Assembly: GCA_036362985.1 (NCBI GenBank)
Contig: JAYGXS010000008.1
Span: forward strand, 5,488,128-5,552,127
Length of the DNA: 64,000 nucleotides
DNA from: Ligula intestinalis
Lineage: Eukaryota > Platyhelminthes > Cestoda > Diphyllobothriidea > Diphyllobothriidae
Reading direction: 5' to 3'
Shown: one piece after another, positions 1 to 10,780 of the stretch
Layout of the letters: every line of letters starts with the position of its first letter
How positions within the stretch are numbered: position 1 is the first letter of the stretch
The notes under the pieces: model-generated
What the model saw: only the letters and a program-made list of their open reading frames with translations
What the model was told of the DNA's origin: nothing
Database searches by the model: none
Made by a program: the position numbers and the translations under genes

Positions 1-490
1 CAAACATATGATTTTAGCAACTCTTCATCAGGCCAAACATTTGCAGGGAAAATGAAGGCTGCAGAAAGCAGTTAAAACTTAAACATGTAGAAAAATCAAT
101 AACTGTCTGACATGGACGCCGATTGACCGCTGCAAACTATATCAGTCTGCGCGAACGGGTGCTCGCTAACGCCCAAGCAGTAGCCATAAGGCCATTGAAT
201 ACAGTGCCGCATTGTCAGAAGACGCTGATACAAGCCCTTCTTCCATGGCCGAAACCTACGCCACGTGGCGATTGTATTTCGCCTCCATCCGCTAGTGAGA
301 GTCGCTCACCAAATACGTCGGCCTCGCCTACTTTCGCAGACTTACATATTCCGCAGTGGCCTAGCGGCGTCCATCTCAGACTGTTATTGATTTTTTTACG
401 CTTAAAATCTAAGCGTTTTGACAGCTTTCTTTAGCCTTTCAAATGTTTGGCTTGATAAAGAGAAAATACATTTTTTTGCCAGAAACTGAT
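1..490 (+). mobile_element. P1 Penelope-like element fragment, foldback form (in repeat A)
   Basis: Bases 1-125 are the reverse complement of about 360-490, so the piece ends in inverted copies of the same sequence. The ends share motifs such as TTTGCAGGGAAAATGAAGG and CATCAGGCCAAACATTTG. Between them, about 123-345, lies coding sequence for the C-terminal end of a PLE GIY-YIG protein. The same structure occurs at 11530-11990 and 29890-30372 on the opposite strand, and the one-sided 3' end is seen in the longer P1 copy at 32410-33330. This shows that the inverted ends are copies of the PLE 3' terminus. PLEs are known to carry terminal repeats in direct or inverted orientation. It could also be read as a foldback DNA element that captured PLE sequence. 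Confidence 0.7.
123..345 (+). pseudogene. PLE GIY-YIG protein, C-terminal remnant (P1)
   Basis: The translation has the tail typical of flatworm PLE GIY-YIG proteins: SLRERVLANAQAVAIRPLN, then a QKTLIQALLPWP motif and a proline/serine-rich end. The same tail is read at 30253-30029 and 11875-11640 (minus) and 32952-33080 (plus). Only about 70 codons remain. The GIY-YIG core and the reverse transcriptase are absent, because the inverted 3' terminus begins immediately upstream. It is not expected to make a functional protein. The family assignment rests on my recognition of the conserved LPWP tail and its linkage to a GIY-YIG core in the 32.4-33.3 kb copy. Confidence 0.65.
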
Positions 491-645
491 TTTTTAATAT
501 ACCGTTTTTCGTGAAGAGGGAGGCTTTTAATTGAACATGTACACTCTCAAATTGTAGTGTTTCTATAGGAGTTCAAAAAAAATAAATACCATGTGACATT
601 TAATTCATTTCTTTTTCCTTTTTTAATTTATTTCTGTTAACAGTC

Positions 646-824
646 ATAGTGCGTTTGGTGATACGTCACCCAGCGGCCATGCTCACTGTTTCGTATTTGG
701 CGCTAAGACGATGGTGGTAGATGAGCTACTCTATTGAGGACGTGGTAATAGAGACTGCTCTCAACTTACTAATTATTTTCGACATCAGAAGAAGGAGAAT
801 ATCCGTATGCTTGCGGCGCGTTAA
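646..824 (+). other. Conserved block X (possible exon) in copy A
   Basis: After an acceptor-like TTCTGTTAACAG, this block reads in the same frame as 58836-59010 (copy D). Both end with a similar peptide (RDC-QLT-Y-RHQKK then ML--R) and a stop codon in the same place. Copy B keeps the second half on the minus strand (stop at 29618-29616). In A there is an in-frame stop midway, so this copy would be dead. I do not recognise the protein. The shared frame and stop across copies suggest a former terminal exon, but no splice evidence beyond the acceptor is visible. Confidence 0.3.
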
Positions 825-949
825 AAAGCTAACTGATCCTTGATTTTACATTTCCCTTATAGACTGACTGATACTGCAAACGTGTAAAGAACCATGGACT
901 CTGCTTATTTCGCTGACTTCATTGAAAACAGCCGAACAGTATTGGTTCC

Positions 950-2405
950 GCTGACATTATTACTAAAGCACGGTAAATGACAAAATAGCGCCAAAAGAGT
1001 AGCCATTGACCAGTTCATCCTCAGAAAAAATACACGAAATTACTATTTATGAAAATAATTATTTTACATAATAGTTTAACTGCAAATGTTAATTCCCTGT
1101 GATGTGCCCAATATTAAGATTTTGTTTATCTTGATTCTTTTTAGTCCACCAATGTTAGGTGACTAGGCGTCGTGACACCGACAGTGTCCTCTGTGAGCCC
1201 ACATGCCTCGTTGTTGGGAGTAACTGGCCATTAGTCAAGTTCAGCTGCGTGATCCATTGATTCAAAATACAAAACGAGTCTCAGAAAAAAGAGGACTGCG
1301 ATTTCCTCAAGAAGTCATGTCACAGGTTAATTTCGAACTAAATTTTCAGGTAGTCACTCAGAGCTGACTGCCTCTCTTTCTGGAGAAAATGTGCAAAGTG
1401 CACAGCAATGATGCGTCAAAACAAGTATGCCTGGCGAACGTTTTCTGTAGATACTACTATTAATGTAGCTTTCTTTGTTCGATCAAAATAAAGCAGGCAC
1501 TGCCTGTCATCAAACTGTAGGCAGTTGAAAGGTTCTTATCTGATAACAAATTTATTTTAGAATTTGTGTTAAGTTATAATAAGACAAGTTATCAACTTTG
1601 TAAAGGATGGCAAAACAGTAAGATTTGTTGAATTCATGACATTTCGGGAGAGAGCCCTTCAGTTGCTGCCTCTCATTGCATAAAGTAAATCAGGTAAGGG
1701 AAAATACAAATTTAATTCATGCAGAAAATTCGATACAACCAGGAAGGTCACAATAAATGTTGAAAAAGCTACTTAATAACGTGAGAAAGTTTAAACGCTA
1801 TGGGCAGCAAAAAAACAAGAAAAGACGTCTAAGGTAAGACAATTGGGAGGGGAATATGTACACAGGGAGTCAATGTCACCACGGCAGAGTAAGACGCACT
1901 ACATGCTCCAGCTGTTTGCGTAGATCGGGTTGGAACTAACGTATGAACGCTGTCTCTAGATAAGGTGAGGTATGGGTTGTTCCTGTCCGAACAAGTACCC
2001 GGAAAGAGGTTTTGGGGTCCACAGAGTTGTCAGTGTTTAACATATACTTATTAATCGATGAACGAGGAGATCTGTTTACTTTTTTTTTAATAACCAGGTA
2101 GGTAAATGTTTCTTAGATCAGGTGGCCAATCGCCGTTGCGTTCGACCTATGTGCTTGCATTTGAACAGTGCACAGGGAACATTGTCGGTGTCACGACGCC
2201 TAGTCACCAAGAGGAATAAAGACAAGCAGAATCGATGTGTGCAGATATTGGGCGTACCTCAGAGTATTTATTTTGCGGTTTGACTATCGCGCAAAGTAGA
2301 TGAATTTTCAAAAACCATGATGTAACGTTTTTTTGTCCTGAAGATGAACTAGTAACTGGATATTCTTATGGCGCTCATTTGTAATTTACCAAGCTTTAGT
2401 ATCAT
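950..2405 (-). mobile_element. P3 Penelope-like element fragment, foldback form
   Basis: About 955-1190 and 2165-2405 are inverted copies of each other (about 240 bp, diverged). They share CTAGGCGTCGTGACACCGACA, a GCCCAATAT block and a CAGTTCATC block. Between them, on the minus strand, lie the C-terminal part of a GIY-YIG domain (about 2165-1895) and a 3' untranslated stretch. The same arrangement is found inverted in copy B (about 28060-29520). In copies C and D the P3 sequence runs in the direction of the Y/Z exons instead. Confidence 0.6.
1895..2168 (-). pseudogene. PLE GIY-YIG domain remnant (P3)
   Basis: On the minus strand the frame near 2165-2100 reads HIGRTQRRLAT, the core of a GIY-YIG domain. 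A TGA stop follows, then KKHLPTWL, then (shifted) a segment aligned with MGHYVDPNTSFRIFV of copy C at 10350-10280 and the PDL-KQLEHVV tail. Homologous open sequence is at 28403-28615 (plus). GIY-YIG nucleases in PLEs nick target DNA during integration. This copy has a stop and frameshifts and lacks the reverse transcriptase, so it is a fossil. Confidence 0.6.
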
Positions 2406-2486
2406 AGCTCTCCGTCTGCCTTTTTAGTCGTTATGCACCAGTTAACGCTTCCCCTTAATTTCTTTCATGCTCTCTCTCTATCAGGT

Positions 2487-2737
2487 GTTAAAAAATGTCC
2501 AAAAACAGAGAATCTGGCAATTTCTCACATTTTTTTGAAAACAACCTCAGAGGATTGTTTTGGCTGACATTAGTGAGACAACTGCCCAATTTGCAATGAA
2601 TCACCTTTCGAATGCACAGCTTGGCAGCAGTTGATTTAACGGCCTGTGGTTTGACGCATGCTGTACGCGAAGGAATGTTATTTCAGTATCACTGTTTAGC
2701 TGACATCCACCATCTGTTTATCGGTGTTGCTACAAAG
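2487..2737 (+). pseudogene. Exon Y of an unknown spliced multicopy gene (copy A, broken)
   Basis: This is bounded by a pyrimidine-rich acceptor (CTCTCTCTCTATCAG) and a GTGAGG donor. It is homologous to the 254-nt exons at 9502-9249, 28007-27754 and 59864-60117, but 251 nt long here. Indels in an A run and a T run shift the frame, and a TGA interrupts the stretch before ITFRMHSLAAVDL. The reading frame is recognisable through LTHAVREGMLFQYHCLAD to the donor. I do not recognise the family. Leucine spacing faintly recalls leucine-rich repeats, but this is weak. This copy cannot encode the full exon. Confidence 0.6.
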
Positions 2738-2879
2738 GTGAGGAAAACTATGCAAGTCATCAATGAACGTAGTCTTCTTGCAACTGACATATTTTGTCAC
2801 TCATAACTCACTTATTCTCTGCCCTAAGGATTGTTCATTTGCCTGCATTAGTAACTGGACTAGCGAATTTTAATTTTAG
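2738..2879 (+). other. GT-AG intron between exons Y and Z (copy A)
   Basis: A 142-base interval starts GTGAGG and ends TTTTAG. The three other copies have introns of 142, 142 and 141 bases at the same point and phase (phase 0), which strongly supports real splicing in the ancestor. Confidence 0.7.
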
Positions 2880-3182
2880 GCACCGAAAATCAACTCTAGG
2901 GTGGCACTGACATTTGTACGGCAAAAGAGTCTAGAGGTTTTGTCAACAGGTGTGCCCGTAAGGCCAACAGTTACTTATTATTATGGAACCAACCAGGACA
3001 AAAAAGTTCGTTTGACCGGTCTTACCTTCCTTAACCTCACCCAAATGGTATATGAGGCTTTGGATATAACAAGCGATAGGACGTTTGCAAAGTGGCGTCT
3101 GAATATGTTAAAATTGTTGCCGAATTTTATGCAAGATGCATTACACAGCCAACCTACAATAACTTGCGCGGTTGAGTTATAA
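2880..3182 (+). pseudogene. Exon Z (terminal exon) of the unknown multicopy gene (copy A)
   Basis: The exon is open from the acceptor to TAA and encodes about 100 residues. The pattern shared with the other copies is: TGVPVRPTV, YYGTNQDK, RLTGLTFLNLTQMVYEALD, KLLPNF, then TITC near the end. Although exon Z is intact here, exon Y is broken, so this copy is probably a pseudogene. The function is unknown. No transmembrane segment or obvious catalytic motif is visible. Confidence 0.6.
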
Positions 3183-5645
3183 ATTTCCCCGAAACACATT
3201 TATCCTTTTTGATGCTTTTGAGAGGCATTATCGGTTTTGCGATATTTTGTATTTACCCTGGTGACAAAAAAATTACAATGTGTTTTAATTTTTGAATAGG
3301 AATTCCGTCGAAACCTGTTTTTTGGATACCCTTCATCGACAGTGGTGTCTTATCGTTTTTAAAATAGACTTGGTACCCTCATTCTGAAAACTTCTGTCTT
3401 TGACCTGCAACCTGGAATGGGATTTGATGATTGGAATGGTGTGAGCACATCCGCTAAGCATACTGTAAAAATGGTAATGCTTTTCTGGACTGACAAGACA
3501 TAAACTTGAAAAACACTTGCTCATACAGTTTTCGTTAAAAACCGTACAAATTTCATAATTTTGAAAGAGTTTGATCATTACTCGAATACAAGTTTGAATG
3601 CAGTTGGCAAAACTTAGAAATAATAAAGAACAGCAATAGACATATTTAAAACTTACAAGAAGTGTAAGAATCACTGTTTTTTCAGAGAAATAACCTTGCC
3701 ACGATAATTCGAATGTTTGATGACGCAAAATAATCATATAATTTAAAACAATAATGTTATATATGGTATTTATCTTAACATTTTACATAACTACATTCGT
3801 TATATGGAAGAAATTTTTCCTAAGTCCAGATTTTTATAGATTACCATAAGTTGATAGCGAGCATTTGAATATCGTGGAATATAACCTCTTATGGGGACGC
3901 AAACGTTGACGCACTCAGAGCCCAGAGCTGAAAGTGCACCCCATTTGAACCATGTCTGCAGACCGGCCGCGCGCACCGTGAGTTCACCTGACGCCCGCCC
4001 CCGCGTGCTGTGCAATGTACCAGAACTTCCTTCAGCGTGGAAAAACACGCCAGATCTGTCCTCCTCATCCGATAGACCAGGAACAGCCTTAAAGGACCAG
4101 CGCCTTATAAAAAGTCTGAAGTTGAAACACTGATTCATCGTCCCGCTGTCTCTGTGTTAGGTGGAATACAGACTCGTACGATCAGAACCGAGTGTGCCTC
4201 CTTCTACTTATTAGTTTTAGGGCCAGACCAGAATCTGGCATCATTTAGTTTTCTGTGTCGTCATTTATTGATTGATACTTTACCCTTCCGTTCAACGTTT
4301 ACGTCAAGACCTTTAAAATAAGGTATATATAAAGAGCATGTACCGCAAGAAAGTGTCTTTGGATATTAGTTCTCATGGTGATGGCCATTAGGGTCATGTT
4401 TACAAAGGCCCCAAAACACAGTGTCACTGTGCAAAACATCCGCAATTTAAGTTGAACATTGTTATTCCTGATATTAATTTTTTTTAAAAACTTTCTCTTA
4501 TACGTTACGTCGTTCAAAAGTACATTGATTAAGTATTCGGCTGAATTATTTCTGTGTAGGTAAACTGCCTCTACGGTAATGTCACAATAAAATTGGGACT
4601 TTTGACAGATCCTTTAATTTAACTGAAGAATAACAATTCAATTTAACTAGAGACGAAAAAACTTACTTTTCTATTTATAATGGATGTTAAAAGTATAAAA
4701 GACTTAATTCTATGATTCACTATAAGCTTGTATGTGCAAAACACAGTCCGCATATGTGGCTGGTTTTTTAACTGCTAATTATTCTTCTGTCTGTTGTGTT
4801 TCTATGATACGCATAAGCGGAACATAAAGTTCAAAAAAAGGTGTTTTCTAAATGCCTTACGNNNNNNNNNNNNNNNNNNNNNNNNNNNNNNNNNNNNNNN
4901 NNNNNNNNNNNNNNNNNNNNNNNNNNNNNNNNNNNNNNNNNNNNNNNNNNNNNNNNNNNNNAAGCGGAACATAAAGTTCAAAAAAAGGTGTTTTCTAAAT
5001 GCCTTACGCACAAATATGCCTTTTTAATTAACCTTCATTGAAGCAAGTGTGGACAAACTGTCTATTCACAGTCTATATACGGTTCAACAAAATTATGACG
5101 AAAGTTTTTTTTGTTACAGCAGTTTATACAAAACAAAACTTTGCGGGATAGTAAAACATAATTTGTACTATATAAATCTCAAAGTTTTCTGCAAATAAAT
5201 GGGATTTCTTCAACCGCAAGGAATATTTTCGATATCAATTTTACTTGTTTACGAGTTCCTCCATAGTAAAGTCAGCATTAATAAGCAGTTTGCTTCTGTC
5301 ATTCGTAATAGAATAGGAAATTCCTCGACATGAGACTACTCCTAATTTAGCCAAAAGAAGTGGCCATTTATCTTAATAAACTAATCTACAAAGATGATTT
5401 TCCTAACTTAGACGTTTTGGCAGAAATAAATCGTCTCAATGCATCAAAATAGTCTTACCGAATGTATGCTAAAAGTAACAAGTCAAATTTCATCATAAAG
5501 TTTGCGTCATCTTTAGCAATCTGTAGTCTTTTTACAAATTTAGCTCTTTTAAACTGAAAAAAAATTGGAACAAACACATAATAGGTTCAATTCCTAGACA
5601 GCCGAAATCATTACAGAATTTGAGAGAAAAATGCGTCACTTCTAA
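3183..5645. repeat. AT-rich 3' flank of R copy A, no gene seen
   Basis: This stretch has no convincing coding content. It matches 24985-27311 in inverted orientation throughout. The 3890-4140 part is locally GC-richer and matches 16200-16395 and 26350-26520. The short open frames here are not conserved in frame between copies. It contains the N gap at 4862-4961. Confidence 0.6.
4815..5008. other. Assembly gap with identical 47-base flanks
   Basis: 100 Ns lie at 4862-4961. Bases 4815-4861 and 4962-5008 are identical (47 bases, starting AAGCGGAAC and ending GCCTTACG). Copy B (around 25630-25680) has this sequence once, with no extra material. The gap is therefore best read as an unmerged overlap between two contigs, not as missing sequence. 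Confidence 0.9.
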
Positions 5646-6260
5646 ATTAAGAAAAGCCAAAAATCTTTCATTCCAGCATAACTAATTGTAGGTGTTTTTA
5701 GAGAATTCCACATACTAAAGAAGGTTAGGCACAAGGACTAGCGTCATGTTATTAAATCTTAGTATGGGCTAGACAAATGCCAATTTTGTGAAGAAGCGTC
5801 ATTTTCGTTTGCAAGCCAGATTGTTGGCAAGAGTGTACTCTGTACAGAATGAATAGTAGAGTTAGCAGTAGCGAATTGACTATCAGACGACCGCAGAACC
5901 ACAAGCCAGCGGATGGCGTCTGTTATGAAGTCTGCTCGTTAGTTGTCCCATGAGGTTCTGTGTGAGTTGGCCTGTGCCTAGCTGTAACAGAGGCCGGAAT
6001 CAGTTAGCCTTCCGATAGCGCACTTCGACTTGAGTTAGTCACGACAGAATTGTGTAATTGTGGAGATCAGAATGGAAACATATGCCAATGAGTTGTCCCA
6101 AAACCGACAATGTCCTCTATGTCGTCACACGCCTGCTTGCTCCGAGGTCATTCTCAAGGGGGGTTGTCTGTGTGGGCCATCTCTGGTGTGCGCCGTAAAC
6201 TTGCTTTTGCTTGCCTTACGGGGCTCTGGTAGGGGAGCAAGACCAAGGACCTAGCACCAA
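5646..6260. repeat. Repeat-derived stretch shared with 33480-33960
   Basis: No gene is visible. Parts match the 33.5-34.0 kb region, for example the motifs around a TTCTGCACAGAA-like block and GTGTGAGTTGGCCT. It lies between the tail of R copy A and an RTE fragment and could be the 5' leader of the RTE element. Confidence 0.4.
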
Positions 6261-6730
6261 TCCCCTTTTCTCCACGTTACATGGAATTGACTTTCTTGAC
6301 TTTCTACACTTTCATGAATCACAACTATATGCAACATACGATCTCTGCTACAGCATCCGCGATAACCGACGCGCCTCATCCTCTTGGCATCGTGGGACGG
6401 GTGTTAAATATGCGAGCTTATGCCAGATTGTGAATTGCAGGCTGGAATGTTAAAACTCTGAGGGATGATGGCACCCAACTGTTAACAGCCAAATCCCTTT
6501 CGGAATACCGTGTTGGTGTGGCGTGGACACGTCGGCTTACCTGGCACTGGCCACGAACTGCTGCAAGTACCAGAAGCTCACTCTGCGTGCCATCTTTACC
6601 ACAGTGGTGTTTTTGACAACTCTGGTCTGTATGGTGTCGCTATAGCTTTTGCCGATGAATTTCGCTCGAGTCTGCTAGAGTGGATAGCTGTCTCACCACG
6701 GATCGCTTGGGTCCGTTTGAAAAGTGTTAC
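6260..6730 (+). mobile_element. RTE-type LINE, 5' endonuclease fragment
   Basis: From about 6436 the translation starts GWNVKTLRDDGTQLL, the first conserved block of AP-type endonucleases of RTE LINEs (usually AWNVRTL). A frameshift follows near 6515. Then come LPGTGHELLQVPEAHS, YHSGVFDNSGLYGVAIAF and SLLEWIAVSPRIAWVRLK, all typical of this domain. The element stops abruptly at about 6725, where repeat R copy C begins. The reverse transcriptase part is missing here. A related downstream part occurs at 23110-24998 on the minus strand. Confidence 0.75.
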
Positions 6731-8806
6731 TGTAAGGTTTTTTAAAAACTGTAGTAACAGAAACTTTTTTCGTGGGCATTTTGGTTTACCGTACCGCTTT
6801 ACAATGCGCATAGTCAATATGTTCGCATATTTTACCACGAAGGTAAAGTTAAGAAAGCTTGAGTGCATCTAAGTTATTAAGAAAAACAAATTTTCGGAAC
6901 CCTTACGTGCCTTTATGCAACGCGCAGAAACGAAACAGACCGAAGAATAATAAACATTTGAAAAATGGCCATATATGTTGCCTTTTTTTCATTTGCAAGC
7001 TTAAAACGGTCTAAAGAATTAAGTTCCTTGTTCGTAGAACAGTCATTTCTTTCACTTCCAGTCAAAGCAAATCGTATTCCTTCAGGAAAATAAAAAAATC
7101 GTCAAACATCTCCAATTTCATTGTGACATTTTCTTGGAAATAGTTAATGTAAAGACATTGGGCAGCTGATTATCTAATCAAATATATATATCTAAAGAGT
7201 TAACCTATTAGATCATTTTCTCTTATTAATCTTAGAAATAACAATATTAGACTTATATCGCGGACGTCTTCTACAGTCGAGACTGTAGTTTGCTGTTTCG
7301 AGGCATCTGTAAATATGGTCCATATAGCCATCTTAATGAGAACTTATATCCAAAAGCACTTTCTTTTGGTAAATACTCTTTATACATATCTTTTTTTAAA
7401 GATTTTTATGCAAACGCTGAACAGAATCATACTTTATAGATTTATCAATGAAGACACTGAAAACGAAGAAAATGATGCCATAATCTATTCGATGGTGTTC
7501 TTTAAATAACTTTCCGCCAATAGTTATGTGTACCAAACAATTAATTTATAAATTTTTCGTTTTATATGAAGAATGTGGTTCTTTAAACTTTTTAAGATAA
7601 ATGACATATCCAGATTTACTTTTTAACATTATAATTAGTTTTATTCCGTCACAGGAACCTGGAGGTTATCAAGAAACATTTACTTTTCTTAACAAAACTT
7701 ACCAATTTTTTTCAATTTGGTTGGGTTTAAAATATGCAAAATTCTTTTTATTACTATTTGTTAGTTTTGCTCAATGCATTTGCACTGGTATTAGATTAAT
7801 GATCAAACATTTACGACGTTATGAAAGTTGCACGGTTCTTAGCGAATGCTTTGTGAGCAAGCGTTTTGTATGTTTATAAAAATATACGGCAACGATAGGT
7901 TATGAAGCCCCATACATTAATTCCTACAACCTGCATGTTATCCTACGAAAGCAGTGTTTACCGGGTATTATAAACGGGAAATTAGGACACGCAGTGTAAT
8001 ATACTTCACTAACTGCTATATGCTGTTTTTATTTTACTGCATTTAGAAGTATTGTTAATATATATCTGTTGATTTTCCTAATCTGCATTATCGTTTAACT
8101 TATTGCAAAAAAACCTAATTATCAAAATCCAGGTTTCTTGAGTTTCCCGAAAAATTGAAATGCCGCTTAGAAGGTCGTCTAGTTCAACTTACCTGTGGTC
8201 CAACTTACCGGTTTGGAGTTAGATTAGTAAAGTACGCGGCGTGAAGCGCCTCGCACACCTATAAATTTTCATGCGGCAAAACTTACACTCAGCGTCTGTA
8301 GGAAGCAACTTAAATTTTATGTTTTCACTGTACACTTACTATTAAAACTTTTCTTCTCTGCCTTTCCTATTTCCCCACCACTCCAACTGTAAAACCACCG
8401 TTTTTTCAGGAAGAAATGCTGGGACTATGGGTATATAGATGGGGCTAAATAAGCTACATTTGCCAAATAAACATATATTGTCAGCCCAAAAAAGCTTTAC
8501 CGTTCTTATGGTATACTCAGCGGGGGCGTTCAGAGCACTACAATCATCAGCTTTTATTTGAAGTTGTAGGCCACAGACAGAAGTCTTCAAAAACTGGTGG
8601 CAAATATATTTTAAAAACAATTACCATAAAACCACTGTCGATTAAATTTATCTTAAAACAGGTTTCTGCGGAATTCATATTCAAAACTAAAAGCAAATTG
8701 AAGTTCTATCGTCAAAAGAGGTTGTATACCATTTCCCAAAACCGATGGTGTTAATTATGCCTGCCAAAAGTACCAAACAATGAAGATGATGTTCCCTTCA
8801 AAATTA

Positions 8807-9106
8807 TTAATCAACCGTACAAGTTATCGTAGCCTGGCTGTTAAAGGCTTCTTCCGTGAGCGCTGGTAGCCTGCTTATCGTCTTCATATGCCACATTGCA
8901 TACGCCTTGTCGCTCGTTGCATCCAAAGCCTCAAAGACCATTTGGGTGAGGTTAGGGAAGTTGAGACCCGTTAAACGAAGTGTTTTTTCCTGGTCAGTTC
9001 CATAATAATGAGTAACCATTGGCCTCACGGGTACGCCTGCTAACGTAACATCTAGATGAGTTAGCCGTTCAAATAGCCGTTCCACTTTCCAGTTCGTTAT
9101 CGTAAC
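8807..9106 (-). CDS. Exon Z (terminal exon) of the unknown multicopy gene (copy C, open)
   Basis: It begins after the acceptor TTTCAG in phase 0 and is open for about 99 codons to the stop at 8807-8809. The first residues are VTITNWKVERLFERL. They are followed by LAGVPVRPMVTHYYGTDQE, RLTGLNFPNLTQMVFEALD and a C-terminal TITC. The same blocks are conserved in copies A, B and D, so the family is well supported even though I do not recognise it. Substitutions between copies change many residues, but the length and frame are kept. It could be a host gene family spread with R, or a gene carried by an element. Confidence 0.6.
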   Translation of the reverse strand, partial: VTITNWKVERLFERLTHLDVTLAGVPVRPMVTHYYGTDQEKTLRLTGLNFPNLTQMVFEALDATSDKAYAMWHMKTISRLPALTEEAFNSQATITCTVD

Positions 9107-9248
9107 CTGAAATTAAAAGTCACCAGTCAAGGTGATAATGAAGGCAAAGGCGCGTTGTCTAGGGCACAAAATATGTGAATTATGAGTGGCAAAATGTGGC
9201 AGTTGCACTAAGAGTAATTTCCTTGCTGACTAAAATATATTTTCTCAC
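9107..9248 (-). other. GT-AG intron between exons Y and Z (copy C)
   Basis: 142 bases, starting GTGAGA and ending TTTCAG on the minus strand. Length and phase match the other three copies. Confidence 0.7.
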
Positions 9249-9502
9249 CTTTGGAGCAACACTGACAAACAGTTGGTGGAGTTCAGCCAAACAGTGATAT
9301 TGCATTAACTTTCCTTCGCGTAAAACATGCGTCCTATCACAGTCCGTTATTTCTACTGCTGCCAGGTTGTCCATTCGAAAGGTGATCGATGGCATATTGG
9401 GCATTTGTTTCACTAATTTCAGCGGAAACAATCCTCTGAGGCTGTTTTCAACAAAGGCTGCTAGATCAAGAGAGACATTGGTCTTCGGGCATTGATTATA
9501 AC
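9249..9502 (-). CDS. Exon Y of the unknown multicopy gene (copy C, open)
   Basis: A 254-nt exon preceded by a long CT-rich tract ending TATCAG and followed by GTGAGA. It starts with two bases of a split codon and is open for 84 codons: YNQCPKTN near the start, then LRGLFPLKLVKQMPNMPSI, FRMDNLAAVEITDCDRT, REGKLMQYHCLAELHQLF and VSVAPK at the donor. The length of 254 nt is identical in copies B, C and D. An upstream exon must exist. On the same strand a signal-peptide-like exon at 12362-12296 ends in a compatible phase, but the link is only inference. Confidence 0.6.
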
Positions 9503-10126
9503 CTGATAGAGAGAGAGAGAGAGAAAGAGCAAAAGGATGAAAATGGGAGCGTCTAGTGGTACATTACAACTTAATAAGCAGACTGACAATTACTCAAGCA
9601 CGGCAAATGACAAATGAGCGTCAAAAGAGTATCTAGTTTACCAGTTTATCTTCAGAATAATTGCAGTTTACAATCTATACATTATTTTGGCTTGTCCAAC
9701 ATCTGCACACTTTGATTTCGATTATCTTGATTGTTTTCATTCTTCCAAGGTAAGATGACAAGGTGACACCAGGCGACTTTGAATGTTTCCGGTGAACTAC
9801 GGGTGAACTTTCAAGGTGGCAACACAGACCATACATTCTATCTATCGCTCTCGAGAAAGTGTGCAAAATGCAATGCAACTATACTTGCAAAACCGTTATG
9901 ACTCTCGAACGTTTGCTTAAAATACTACTTGTATTATTGCAGCTTACTTATTTCGATCAAAATAAGGCAGACGTCCTCTCAGTTAGTTGCATGCAGTTGA
10001 CAGTTTCGTATCGGATGAAAAATATATTTTGACATTTATGTGACAGGAAATGGCCAATGAGCTAATAAATAAGGTAAGAAAGTTAAAACACTGTGAACAG
10101 CAAAAACATTGGGAAAGACGTCTGAA

Positions 10127-10780
10127 TTATAAAAATTCGGCAACGAATGTGTAAACCAGTAGCCAAAGGTACCACAACAGGGCAAAGTTTACTACATGCT
10201 CCAGCTGTTTACATAGGTCAGGTTTGAACGGCTGCATGTACACTGCCTCCAGGTTGCGTAACGTACGAGTTGTTCGTGCCCAAACAAATATTCGGAAAGA
10301 AGTGTTAGGGTCAACATAATGGCCCATGTTCAGTAGTCGATGAACGAAGCATTCTGTTTTCTTGTTTAAATAACCAGCTAGGTAAATGCGCCTTAGTTGT
10401 GGCGGCCAATTGACGTTGCGTTCGCTCTTGGTAATGGCATCCGCAAGTGCACGTACATTTGTGAACACAGTTAGAAGTGGCGTGCAACGGCAAGTCATCC
10501 GTCGCATAAGTAATTGATGAGGGCTTCGTTGGATTGCAAATTTTGAGTTCGGCAGCATCCTTGCAACAGCGTTCAGAAGGCATCTTTTGATGGTGTTTAG
10601 AATGTTATCGCTCTTACATAGCAAGGAAATGAAGGCAGGTTGTTAGGTGCTAACTGTTGAGTCATTTTAGGTCGAAGAGTTGCAGTACACTTGTCCATAA
10701 ACTGAGTTGGATATCCCCGCTTCAATAAGGTACATGTGAGGCTGGCTAATGCATTTATAGAACAGCATTTTTTACTCACT
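10127..10780 (-). pseudogene. PLE GIY-YIG domain, best preserved P3 copy
   Basis: Reading the minus strand: LLKRGYPTQFMDKC near 10720 is the PLE segment before the GIY-YIG domain. A frameshift leads into IKRCLLNAVARMLPNSKFA, another into HKCTCTCGCHYQERTQRQLA and AHLPSWLF (the CG-YIGRT core and the following helix), then GHYVDPNTSFRIFV, LEAVYMQPFKPDLCKQLEHV and the end. This follows the block order of flatworm PLE GIY-YIG endonucleases. At least two frameshifts are needed, and the GIY-YIG glycine and tyrosines are degraded (CHYQERT). No reverse transcriptase is present between this and the P1 piece. Confidence 0.7.

Larger units (their letters stand above)
490..5645 (+). repeat. Large repeat R, copy A
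   Basis: This about 5.2-kb unit matches, in inverted orientation, 24985-29890 (copy B) and 6730-11530 (copy C), and in the same orientation 58740-61313 (copy D). Matching blocks include block X (646-824), the P3 PLE piece (950-2405), exons Y and Z (2487-3182) and a long AT-rich 3' flank. The tail boundary near 5645 is where similarity to 24985 stops (shared ATGCGTCAC and AATTCCTAGACAGCCG context). R is probably an old segmental or transposon-borne duplication. I found no terminal feature proving that R as a whole moves by itself. Confidence 0.75.

Noticed and set aside
3333..3737. 134-codon minus-strand frame in R copy A
   Set aside because: The homologous region in copy B (27000-27240) does not keep the frame. 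AT-rich chance frame.
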